Positions 56,145 through 64,000 of a DNA stretch of 64,000 nt are shown here, piece after piece. A program made the position numbers and the translations under genes. Below the pieces are notes generated by a model. That model was not told the origin of the DNA and made no database searches. It saw only the letters and a program-made list of their open reading frames with translations. This stretch comes from Hydrogenophaga intermedia (GTDB lineage Bacteria > Pseudomonadota > Gammaproteobacteria > Burkholderiales > Burkholderiaceae_C): the NCBI RefSeq assembly GCF_000723405.1, contig NZ_CCAE010000008.1:1-64000 (forward strand), written 5' to 3'. Within the stretch, counting starts at the first letter, position 1. Every line of letters starts with the position of its first letter.

Positions 56145-56924
56145 TCAGACCCGGCGCGTGCCGTGCACGGTGACCGTGCGGTAGTAGGCGCCGAGCGAGG
56201 GCATGGACGAGGCGATCGCCGCATCGAAGCGATCCGCCGCGTTCACCATCCAGTTGCTGGGCCGCGCGCGCACGGCCTTGGACACCACCGCTGCCGGGAA
56301 GGCGAAGAGGTCGGTGTACAGGTGCTTGGGCGCGAAGTAGCGGTCCAGGATGTCAAGCTCCTCGCGCGCCAGTGGCTTCTCGTCGGGCGTGCGCGCTTTC
56401 GGCGTGAGCGCGCGCACCAGGCGCGCCACCGGGTTGAGCAGCAGCGGTTCGACGAACAGGATCTCGCCGCCGGGCTTGGTCACGCGCGCGATTTCCTTCA
56501 CCGCGCGCTCGAACTCCAGGTGGTGCAGGATGGCCGTGCCGAACACCAGGTCAAAGGTGGCGTCGGGGAACTGCAACTCGTGCGCATCCATCAGCTTGAA
56601 CTCCACCGGCAGGCCCTTGGCCTCGGCCACCTGACGCCCTTTGTCGAGCTCACGGTCGGAGATGTTGATGCAGGTGAGCTGGGTGGGCTTGAGGTTCCAC
56701 TTGAGGTAGTGGGCCTCCCAGGCCTGGCTGCCCACCTCGAGCACGCGGGTGTTGGTGTGGCGCGTGTGCACGGCGCGGATCAGCTCGTCGCGGCGGCGCC
56801 GCGCGGGCCCCATCTGCGTGTACGCCATGACCGCTTCCAGGCGGTCCCGCTCCAGCTCGTCGTTGTCGTATATCTCGGCCTCGCGGCTGACGCGCTGGGC
56901 GTCGTGTGAAGTCGGGCTCGTCAT
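56145..56924 (-). CDS. class I SAM-dependent methyltransferase
   Basis: A Methyltransf_11-like protein of 259 residues: motif I is degenerate (RVLEVGSQAWEAHYLKW instead of GxGxG), followed by LTCINISDRELDKGRQV, FKLMDAHELQFPDATFDLVF, TAILHHLEFERAVKEIARV and TKPGGEILFVEPL. The hydrophobic C-terminus suggests a membrane-associated substrate. Its place in the polysaccharide operon suggests methylation of a sugar or lipid carrier. It is divergent from the NRPS-PKS gene, so a role in that pathway cannot be excluded. Confidence 0.8.
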   Translation of the reverse strand: MTSPTSHDAQRVSREAEIYDNDELERDRLEAVMAYTQMGPARRRRDELIRAVHTRHTNTRVLEVGSQAWEAHYLKWNLKPTQLTCINISDRELDKGRQVAEAKGLPVEFKLMDAHELQFPDATFDLVFGTAILHHLEFERAVKEIARVTKPGGEILFVEPLLLNPVARLVRALTPKARTPDEKPLAREELDILDRYFAPKHLYTDLFAFPAAVVSKAVRARPSNWMVNAADRFDAAIASSMPSLGAYYRTVTVHGTRRV

Positions 56925-57290
56925 GCGGACGCCTCCAATTGAATTGCGCAGGGGCCGGCGTTCATTGGCCAGCGTAACCCGGTGAAACTAGCACAGCGTT
57001 TGACATTTGCGTACCTTCGATGCACACCAAAACGTGCAATATCTCCACGAAATGGCGATGCATCAGATGTCAATCATCAACACAATTGCCTTACCGGTAC
57101 TCGCATCCAGCCGCCAACGGGGCGCTACGAACCGCTTGGCGCCTGACACCCCATACCGCCACCGGTACCGTCAAAAAGTTCACAACCGAGCGGCAACGGG
57201 AATTGGCTGGCGGGAACGCCGTGGTTACAGTCGGTTTCGACTGGCGTTATTTTGTATTAGATTCACCGGCTCTGGTTCTACGAGGTGAGG
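56925..57290. other. regulatory region between the methyltransferase and the NRPS-PKS gene
   Basis: This 366-bp stretch has no convincing gene and is less GC-rich than its surroundings. Visible elements are a TTGACA at about 57000-57005 without a good -10, two ACCGGTAC sites (around 57094 and 57159), and an AT-rich GTTATTTTGTATTAGATTC near 57246-57264 that could supply a -10 (TATTAG) about 30 bp before the start. A ribosome site GAGGTGAGG directly precedes ATG 57291. Confidence 0.45.
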
Positions 57291-60200
57291 ATGGACACGA
57301 AAGCTCGAACGGAACCATCGGCACGGCGCGTGTCCCGTTTGGGTGATTGGCTCGTCCTTGCGGCGCAGGCCTGGCCCGAGCGGCCCGCCCTGGAAACCGC
57401 CGACGGTCAGACCCTGACGTACCGCGAACTGCTCGCGCGCGTCGAGGACGGCGCGCGCCGCTGGAGCGGCGCGGGCGTGCGCCGTGGCGAGCGCATCGCC
57501 ATCGCCGCCACGCGCTCGCCCGATTCCATCGTCCACATCCTCACCGCCGCCCACCTGGACGTGGGCTACGTGCCACTGGACCTGGCCTACCCCGCCGAGC
57601 GCCTGGTCGCCATGTTGGAGGACGCCCGCCCGCGCGCCGTGGTGGGCGAAGACCAGGCCCTGGCCCAACTGAGCGAGAGCGTGGGTGAACTGCCCACGCT
57701 CGAGCACCCTGCCCCCGCCACGACGGACCTGCACGCGGCCGAGCCCGACCTGGCCTACGTGCTCTTCACCTCCGGCTCCACCGGCCGCCCCAAGGGCGTG
57801 GCCATGGGCGAGCGCCCGCTGCGCCACCTGATCGACTGGCACGTCGCGCACGCACGCCTGGGCCAGGCCGCGCGCACCCTGCAGTTCGCGCCGCTGTCTT
57901 TCGACGTGCACTTCCAGGAGATCTTCTCCACCGTGGCCACCGGCGGCACGCTGGTGTTGGTGCCAGACATCCAGCGCCGCGACCCAGGCCTGCTGCACCG
58001 CGCGCTGATCGAGCGGCGCATCGAGCGCATCTTCGTGCCCTACGTGGCGCTTCAAATGATCGCCGACGCCTCGCGCGACGAGGCCCCGCCCCACCTGCGC
58101 GAGGTGGTCAGCGCCGGTGAGCAGTTGCAGGTGAGCCCCGCCATCCGCTCCATGTTCCTGCGGCTGCCCGGCGCCGAGTTGCACAACCACTATGGCCCCA
58201 CCGAAAGCCACGTCGTCACCGCGCACGACCTCACGGGCGACCCGGCGCAGTGGCCCGAGATCCCGCCCATCGGCAAGGCCCTGCCCCATGTGCAGGTGAT
58301 GCTGCGCGAGGCGCACGACGATGGCGAAGGCTTCACCGTGGGCGAGCTGCTGCTGGGTGGCGAGACATTGGCCAACGGCTACCTGGGCCGCGCCGACCTG
58401 AGCGCCGAGCGCTTCCGCACCGACGTCGCTCCCGGCCAGACCTGGTACGTCACCGGCGACCTGGTGCGCCGCGACGAGCACGGCGCGCTCACCTACCTGG
58501 GCCGCGCCGACCAGCAGGTCAAGGTCGATGGCTTTCGCATCGAGCCCGGTGAGATCGAACTCGCACTGATGGCGCACGAGAGCGTGAAGGAAGCCGTGGT
58601 GACCGCGCCCGAACTGCCCGGCGCGGGCCGCCAGCTCGTGGCGCACGTGGTGCTCAACCCCGGTGTGGCCGGCGATGCGGCCAGCCTGGCGCCCCAGTGG
58701 CGCCAGTACCTGCGCGCGCGCATGCCCGAGTACATGGTGCCGGTGCGCTACGTGGTGCTCGATCGCCTGCCCGTCACGCCCAGCGGCAAGATCGACCGGC
58801 GCAACCTGCCGCTGCCCGCGGTGGACGCGAGTCCGCTGGACACTGGCAACCCGCTCGAACTCGCGCGTCGCCTGTGGTGCGAACTGCTGGGCGTCGAGCG
58901 CATCGCCGACGACCAGAACCTCTTCGACCTGGGCGCCAAGTCGCTGCTCGTGATGCGCTTCGTGGCCCGCGTGCGCGAGGCCGGCGTGCACACCCTCGGT
59001 GTGGCCGACGTGTACGACCGCCCCACCCTGGCCGGCATTGCGCAGGCCATGGCCGGCACGGACAACGCGCCGCGCCGCCAGCGTCGCGCGGCACCTGCCA
59101 ACGCCACCGGCGGCATCGCCATCGTGGGCATGGCCGTGCGCGTGCCGGGCTCGCCCGACCTCGAATCCTTCTGGCAGAACCTGCTCGACGGCCGCGAGGG
59201 CATACGCCACTTCCGCCCCGACGAACTCGACCCCTCGTTGCCCGATGAGCTGCGCGCGCGCCCGAACTTCGTGGCCGCGCACGGCGCGCTCGACGACGTC
59301 GAGCGCTTCGACGCCGCGCACTTCGGCGTCTCCGCGCGCGAGGCCGTGATGCTCGACCCGCAGCAGCGCCTGATGCTGGAGCTCAGCATCACCGCGCTGG
59401 AGCACGCGGGCATCGATCACACGCGCACCCACGACCGCGTGGGGGTGTACGCGGGAACCGGCAACAACGCCTACGCGCTCGCGCTGCGCCAGGAGAACCC
59501 CGAACTCATCCGCCAGGTAGGCGAGTTCGCCACCATGCTGGCGAGCGAGAAGGACTACGTCGCCACGCGCATCGCCAACCGCCTCAACCTCAAGGGCCCC
59601 GCGCTCAGCATCCACACCGCCTGCTCCACCAGCCTGGTGGCCGTGGCGCAGGCCTGGCACGCGCTGGCCAGCGGGCAATGCGACATCGCGCTGGCCGGTG
59701 GCGCCAACGTGCACGCGCCGCAGGCCACGGGCTACCTGCACGTGGAAGGCGGCATGGAATCGGCCGATGGCCACTGCCGTCCCTTCGACGCGCAAGCCAG
59801 CGGCACCGTGTTCGCCAGTGGCGGGGGCATGGTGGTGCTCAAGCGGCTGGACGACGCCATCGCTGCCGGCGACACCATCTACGCGGTGGTGCGCGGCGTG
59901 GGCATCAACAACGACGGCGGCGACAAGGCCAGCTTCACCGCGCCCAGTGTCACGGGGCAGCTCGAGGCCATCCGCATGGCGCTGGAGCACGCCGACATCG
60001 ATCCGCGCAGCATCGGCTACGTCGAGGCGCACGGCACCGCCACCGCGCTCGGCGACCCGATCGAGATCAGCGCGCTCAGCAAGGCCTGGGCCGAGGACAC
60101 GGCTGACACGCAGTTCTGCGCCATCGGCTCGGTCAAGAGCAACATCGGCCACCTGGCCGCCGGCGCCGGCGTGGTGGGCCTGGCCAAGGCCGCACTCGCA

Positions 60201-63200
60201 CTGCAGCGTGGTGTCATCCCGGCCACGCTGCACTACACGCAGCCCAACCCGCAGATTCACTTCGAGCGCACGCCCTTCCAGGTGGTGGCGCGCAATACGC
60301 CCTGGACCGAAGGCCATGGCGAGGCGCCGCGCCGCGCGGCCGTCAGTTCTTTCGGCGTGGGCGGCACCAACGCGCACGTGGTGATCGAAGCCGCCCCTGC
60401 CTCTGCTCCCGCCTCGACGGAAAGCGCCAGCGGCGGTCAGCGCTGGGTGCTGCCGCTCTCCGCCCGCACCGCCGACGAGGCCCTGGCCCGCGCCCGCGCT
60501 CTGGCCGAGCACCTGCAGGCCCACCCCGAACTGCCGCTGCCCACCGTGGCCGCCACGCTCATGCGCGGGCGCCGCGCGATGGCGCATCGCCTGAGCGTGG
60601 TCGCCACCTCCACCGCGCAGGCCATCGAGGCGCTGCGCGCGGCGAAGTCCCCCACGGCCGCGCTCGCCGCGCCGCGTCTGGTCTTCCTGTTCCCCGGCCA
60701 GGGCTCGCAGCACCCCGGCATGGCGCGCCAGTTGTTCGACGAGGTCCCCGCCTTCGCCGAGGCCCTGCAGCGCTGCACCGAGGCGCTCAAGCCCCTGCTC
60801 GGCGGCACCGACCTGCTGCCCTGGCTCGTGCAAGCCGACCCGGCCGACGAAGCCATCGCGCGCCAACTCGCCGACACGCGCCACGCGCAGCCCGCGCTGT
60901 TCGCCATGTCTTATGCGCTGGCGAGCTGGCTCGACAGCCTGGGCGTGAAGCCCGCCGCCCTCATCGGCCACAGCATCGGCGAATACGCCGCCGCCTGCCA
61001 CGCCGGCGTGCTCTCGCTCGACGACGCGCTGGCCGCCGTGGTCGCGCGCGGCCAGGCCATGGCCGACCAGCCGCCCGGCGCCATGCTCGCCGTGCGCCTG
61101 GGCGCCGACGAACTGCGCGCGCGCCTGCCCGCCACCATCGACATTGCCGGCATCAACGCGCCCACGCTCACCGTGGTCGCCGGCCCCTTCGACGCCGTCG
61201 AATCGCTCGCGAAAACCCTCGAAGCGGCCGACGTGCACTGCACGCGCCTGCGCGTCTCGCACGCCTTCCACAGCGCCAGCATGGACGGCGCGCTGCCGCG
61301 CGTGCAGGCCGCGCTCTCCAAGGCCCGCCTCAGCGCGCCGCGCCTGCCCGTCTACTCCTGCGTCAGCGGCGCACCGCTCACCGCGGCCGAAGCCACCGAC
61401 CCCGCCTACTGGGCGCGCCAGGTGCGGGCGCCGGTGCGCTTCAGCCAGGCGGTGAACGCCGAACTCGCACAGGGCGATTGCGTATTCCTCGAAGTCGGCC
61501 CCGGCCAGGCCTTGTCGGCCCTGGTGCGCCAGCACCGCGGCGCGCAGAACGCCGCGCCACGCAACCTGGCCCTGCTCGGCCCCGCCAACCAGCCTGGCGA
61601 GCCGGCCGCGCACGCGCTCGCCGCCATCGGCGCGCTGTGGAGCGCGGGCGTGGACATTTCCTGGCCCGTGGCCGCCAGCGCCCCGCGCGCGGCCCTGCCC
61701 ACCTACCCCTTCGGCGGCGAGCGCCACTGGTTCACACGCCGCGCCCCCGCCACACCCCTTTCACCGACCGGTGCTTCCGCACCTCAGCAGGCCCCCATCG
61801 CCATGAGCCGTCTACCCGCCGTCGAAGCCGAACTGCAACGCATCCTCAGCGATGTCTCCGGCATCCCCGCCGACGAGATCACCCCCGAGGCCACCTTCGT
61901 GGACCAGGGGCTGGACTCGCTCTCGCTGACGCAGGCCACGCTGGAGATCGAGCGCGTGTTCGGCGTCAAGCTGCGCTTTCGCCGCCTGCTGGAAGACCTG
62001 GACAACACGCGCAAGCTGGCGACGCTGCTCGACGCCGAGATGCCGCCCGAGCGCTTCGCGCCACCCGCGCCTGTCGCGGTGGCCGCCGCACCAGTCGCAG
62101 CCGAGGCCACCGCCCAGCCGCTGACCATGGTCGCGCCGCAAGCCATGGCCCTGCCCGCCTTCAACGCCGCCCCGTTGGCCGCCGGCCAGGGCGGCGCGCT
62201 GCACACACTCATCCAGCAACAGATGCAGCTCATGGCGCAGCAGCTCGCGCTGCTCGCGGGCACTCCGGTGGCCGCAGCGCCCGCCACCACCGCGCCGGTC
62301 GTGGCCTCCGCCGCTGCGGCCAGCGTGGCCGCCCCCGTGGCCCGCGCCAACGCCCCTGCCCCGGCCCCCGCGCCCGCTGCCAGCGCCGACACCAGCGAAC
62401 AGCCCTCCATCAAGTCCCTGGTCGAGAAGCCCTTCGGCGCCTCGCCCCGTCTCACGCTGCAAGCCGGCCAGGACTTCACGCCCGCGCAACACCGCTGGAT
62501 CGACGACTTCATCGCGAAGTACAACGCGCGCACCGCGAAGTCCAAGTCCTTCAGCCAGGACAACCGCAAGGTCATGGCCGACCCGCGCGTGGTCACCGGC
62601 TTCAACCCGATGTGGAAGGACCTGGTCTACCCCATCGTCGTGGACCGCTCCAAGGGCGCCAGCCTCTGGGACCTGGACGGCAACGAGTACATCGACCTGC
62701 TCTCCTGCTTCGGCGCCAACATGCTCGGCTACCAGCCCGATTACCTGTTGCAGGCCATGCACGAGCAGCTCGACCGCGGCCTGGAGGTCGGCCCGCAGCA
62801 CCCGCTGTCGGCCGACGTGGCGCACCTGATTTCCAAGTTCACCGGCATGGAACGCGTGGGCTTTTGCAACACCGGCTCCGAGGCCGTGATGGGTGCCATG
62901 CGCATCGCGCGCACCGTCACCGGCCGAAAGAAGATCGCGATCTTCAGCAACTCGTACCACGGCATCTTCGACGAGGTCATCGTGCGCGGCACCAAGCAGC
63001 TGCGCTCGCTGTCAGCCGCGCCGGGCATCCTGGCCAACGCGGTCGAGAACATCCTGGTGCTGGACTGGAACAGCGAAGAATCGCTGAAGGTGCTGCGCGA
63101 GCAGGGGCCGCAGCTCGCGGCCATCATGACCGAGCCGATCCAGAACAAGTACCCCAACATCCGCCCGCGCGAGTTCGTGCGCTCGCTGCGCGAAATCGCC

Positions 63201-64000
63201 GACGCCAGCGGCTGCGCGCTGATCTTCGACGAGGTCGTCACCGGTTTTCGCGTGGCACGCGGCGGCGCGCAAGAGTTCTACGGCGTGCGCGCCGACATCT
63301 CCACCTTCGGCAAGGTCATCGGCGGTGGCCTGCCCTTCGCGGCCATCGCCGGCAACGCCAACTGGCTGGACGCGCTGGACGGCGGCCACTGGCAGTACGG
63401 CGACAACTCCTACCCCGAAGCCGGCGTCACCTACTTCGCCGGCACCTTCGTGCGCCACCCGCTGGCCCTGGCCGCGGCCAAGGCCTCGCTCGAGCACATC
63501 GACCGCGCGGGCCCGGCCTTCTACAGCGAGATCAACAGCCGCACCCAGCGCATGATCGACCGCCTCAATGCCGGCTTCGCCCAACGCGGCGCACCCTGCA
63601 ACGCGGTCAACTGCGCCTCCATCTGGCGCCTGCACTGGGACGACGGACAGAAGAACGTCAGCCTCTTCTACTACCTCATCCGCCACCTCGGCCTGCACGT
63701 CTACGAACAGTTCGGCCACTTCGTGACCGAGGCCATGACGGAGGAGATCACCACCCGCATCGCCGACACCATCCTCAAGGCGCTTGACGAGCTGATGGCC
63801 CTGGGCTTCATCACCCGCCGCGACGGCGGCTCGCCCGGCGGCGGCCTGCCCCTGGACGCCGCGTCGAACACCCCGGCCACGTCCGCCCCCACCGAGGCCG
63901 CTCTCGCCCCCGGCCAGACCGAGCGCTGGCTGGTCGGCGCCTTCGACGACAACGCGCGCCGCGCGCTCAACGAATCCTTCTGCGTGAGCCTGCAGGGCAC
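57291..64000 (+). CDS. hybrid NRPS-PKS megasynthase (A-PCP-KS-AT-ACP-AMT-C...), 5' part
   Basis: One uninterrupted frame of 2236 codons is open at the window edge. The domains in order are as follows. Adenylation (about 20-500): FTSGSTGRPKG, NHYGPTESH, YVTGDLVRR, VKVDGFRIEPGE, PSGKIDRRN. PCP: LGAKSLL, Ser about 551. Ketosynthase (about 607-1030): Cys about 778 in HTACSTSL, His in EAHGTATALGDP and KSNIGHLAAGAG. Acyltransferase: FPGQGSQHPGM, Ser about 1228 in GHSIGEYAAA, and HAFHSASMD, a malonyl-type motif. ACP: GLDSLSL, Ser about 1543. An Ala/Pro linker of about 120 residues. PLP aminotransferase (about 1720-2160): Lys about 2008 in TFGKVIGGGLPFA. The start of a condensation domain: TERWLVGAFDDNARRALNES. 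No ketoreductase is present, so the beta-keto group should become a beta-amine before condensation. GAGG lies 5 nt before the ATG. Confidence 0.95.
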   Translation, partial: MDTKARTEPSARRVSRLGDWLVLAAQAWPERPALETADGQTLTYRELLARVEDGARRWSGAGVRRGERIAIAATRSPDSIVHILTAAHLDVGYVPLDLAYPAERLVAMLEDARPRAVVGEDQALAQLSESVGELPTLEHPAPATTDLHAAEPDLAYVLFTSGSTGRPKGVAMGERPLRHLIDWHVAHARLGQAARTLQFAPLSFDVHFQEIFSTVATGGTLVLVPDIQRRDPGLLHRALIERRIERIFVPYVALQMIADASRDEAPPHLREVVSAGEQLQVSPAIRSMFLRLPGAELHNHYGPTESHVVTAHDLTGDPAQWPEIPPIGKALPHVQVMLREAHDDGEGFTVGELLLGGETLANGYLGRADLSAERFRTDVAPGQTWYVTGDLVRRDEHGALTYLGRADQQVKVDGFRIEPGEIELALMAHESVKEAVVTAPELPGAGRQLVAHVVLNPGVAGDAASLAPQWRQYLRARMPEYMVPVRYVVLDRLPVTPSGKIDRRNLPLPAVDASPLDTGNPLELARRLWCELLGVERIADDQNLFDLGAKSLLVMRFVARVREAGVHTLGVADVYDRPTLAGIAQAMAGTDNAPRRQRRAAPANATGGIAIVGMAVRVPGSPDLESFWQNLLDGREGIRHFRPDELDPSLPDELRARPNFVAAHGALDDVERFDAAHFGVSAREAVMLDPQQRLMLELSITALEHAGIDHTRTHDRVGVYAGTGNNAYALALRQENPELIRQVGEFATMLASEKDYVATRIANRLNLKGPALSIHTACSTSLVAVAQAWHALASGQCDIALAGGANVHAPQATGYLHVEGGMESADGHCRPFDAQASGTVFASGGGMVVLKRLDDAIAAGDTIYAVVRGVGINNDGGDKASFTAPSVTGQLEAIRMALEHADIDPRSIGYVEAHGTATALGDPIEISALSKAWAEDTADTQFCAIGSVKSNIGHLAAGAGVVGLAKAALALQRGVIPATLHYTQPNPQIHFERTPFQVVARNTPWTEGHGEAPRRAAVSSFGVGGTNAHVVIEAAPASAPASTESASGGQRWVLPLSARTADEALARARALAEHLQAHPELPLPTVAATLMRGRRAMAHRLSVVATSTAQAIEALRAAKSPTAALAAPRLVFLFPGQGSQHPGMARQLFDEVPAFAEALQRCTEALKPLLGGTDLLPWLVQADPADEAIARQLADTRHAQPALFAMSYALASWLDSLGVKPAALIGHSIGEYAAACHAGVLSLDDALAAVVARGQAMADQPPGAMLAVRLGADELRARLPATIDIAGINAPTLTVVAGPFDAVESLAKTLEAADVHCTRLRVSHAFHSASMDGALPRVQAALSKARLSAPRLPVYSCVSGAPLTAAEATDPAYWARQVRAPVRFSQAVNAELAQGDCVFLEVGPGQALSALVRQHRGAQNAAPRNLALLGPANQPGEPAAHALAAIGALWSAGVDISWPVAASAPRAALPTYPFGGERHWFTRRAPATPLSPTGASAPQQAPIAMSRLPAVEAELQRILSDVSGIPADEITPEATFVDQGLDSLSLTQATLEIERVFGVKLRFRRLLEDLDNTRKLATLLDAEMPPERFAPPAPVAVAAAPVAAEATAQPLTMVAPQAMALPAFNAAPLAAGQGGALHTLIQQQMQLMAQQLALLAGTPVAAAPATTAPVVASAAAASVAAPVARANAPAPAPAPAASADTSEQPSIKSLVEKPFGASPRLTLQAGQDFTPAQHRWIDDFIAKYNARTAKSKSFSQDNRKVMADPRVVTGFNPMWKDLVYPIVVDRSKGASLWDLDGNEYIDLLSCFGANMLGYQPDYLLQAMHEQLDRGLEVGPQHPLSADVAHLISKFTGMERVGFCNTGSEAVMGAMRIARTVTGRKKIAIFSNSYHGIFDEVIVRGTKQLRSLSAAPGILANAVENILVLDWNSEESLKVLREQGPQLAAIMTEPIQNKYPNIRPREFVRSLREIADASGCALIFDEVVTGFRVARGGAQEFYGVRADISTFGKVIGGGLPFAAIAGNANWLDALDGGHWQYGDNSYPEAGVTYFAGTFVRHPLALAAAKASLEHIDRAGPAFYSEINSRTQRMIDRLNAGFAQRGAPCNAVNCASIWRLHWDDGQKNVSLFYYLIRHLGLHVYEQFGHFVTEAMTEEITTRIADTILKALDELMALGFITRRDGGSPGGGLPLDAASNTPATSAPTEAALAPGQTERWLVGAFDDNARRALNESFCVSLQG

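Noticed and set aside
57225-61727. Minus-strand open frame of 1500 codons opposite the NRPS-PKS gene
   Set aside because: Its translation is a Gly/Ala/His/Arg-rich mirror of GC-rich codons without any domain, while the plus strand encodes ordered catalytic domains. It is a shadow.

Overview
The window looks like chromosomal DNA of a high-GC betaproteobacterium, most likely family Comamonadaceae (Hydrogenophaga/Acidovorax/Variovorax type). The pointers are the compact phoR-phoB-phoU-pstBACS / ppx / ppk block, the rlmE-ftsH-folP-glmM run, a type B L31 gene after trxA-rho, and intergenic hairpin repeats of a kind I associate with that family. No rRNA, tRNA or CRISPR array was seen. The genus is inference.

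Positions 1-6680 are an accessory patch of mobile and phage debris. A complete IS3-family element (1-1324) has cut a small gene. It is followed by four spaced direct repeats, the stump of a T7-type primase, a KilA-N protein, a small serine recombinase whose promoter is buried in resolvase-like repeats, a four-helix membrane protein, a TIR-domain protein of the CBASS/Pycsar effector type, and a broken gene. From 6683 the DNA is core-like.

Positions 6683-49000 hold mostly housekeeping genes: an AddAB/RecB-like helicase-nuclease pair; trxA, rho and rpmE; the full phosphate regulon (phoR, phoB, phoU, pstB, pstA, pstC, pstS with a Pho box) with ppx divergent; and an operon of an acyltransferase, an LpxH-like phosphatase, ppk and sixA. 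Then come a NamZ-like muramidase, glmM, folP, ftsH and rlmE, then yhbY, an M3 oligopeptidase, rpiA and pyrD. Phosphate uptake, polyphosphate synthesis and polyphosphate hydrolysis therefore sit side by side.

Positions 44282-49094 hold a six-gene, tightly overlapping minus-strand operon: a secreted protein, a PqqD-like protein, an HPr-kinase-like protein, a nucleotidyltransferase, a secreted trypsin-like protease and an FAD oxidoreductase. PqqD-, HprK- and nucleotidyltransferase-like proteins also occur as peptide-recognition and tailoring enzymes in lasso-peptide clusters, so this looks like an uncharacterised protein- or peptide-modification system.

Positions 49218-56924 form an exopolysaccharide locus: a polyprenyl-phosphate sugar transferase, an O-antigen ligase/polymerase-like protein, a YetA-like lipoprotein, a polysaccharide deacetylase and a methyltransferase. 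From 57291 to the window edge runs one giant hybrid NRPS-PKS gene (A-PCP-KS-AT-ACP-aminotransferase-C..., open at the right). Its domains predict a starter amino acid (a proline-like code by hand alignment) extended once with malonate, with the beta-keto group then transaminated to a beta-amine.
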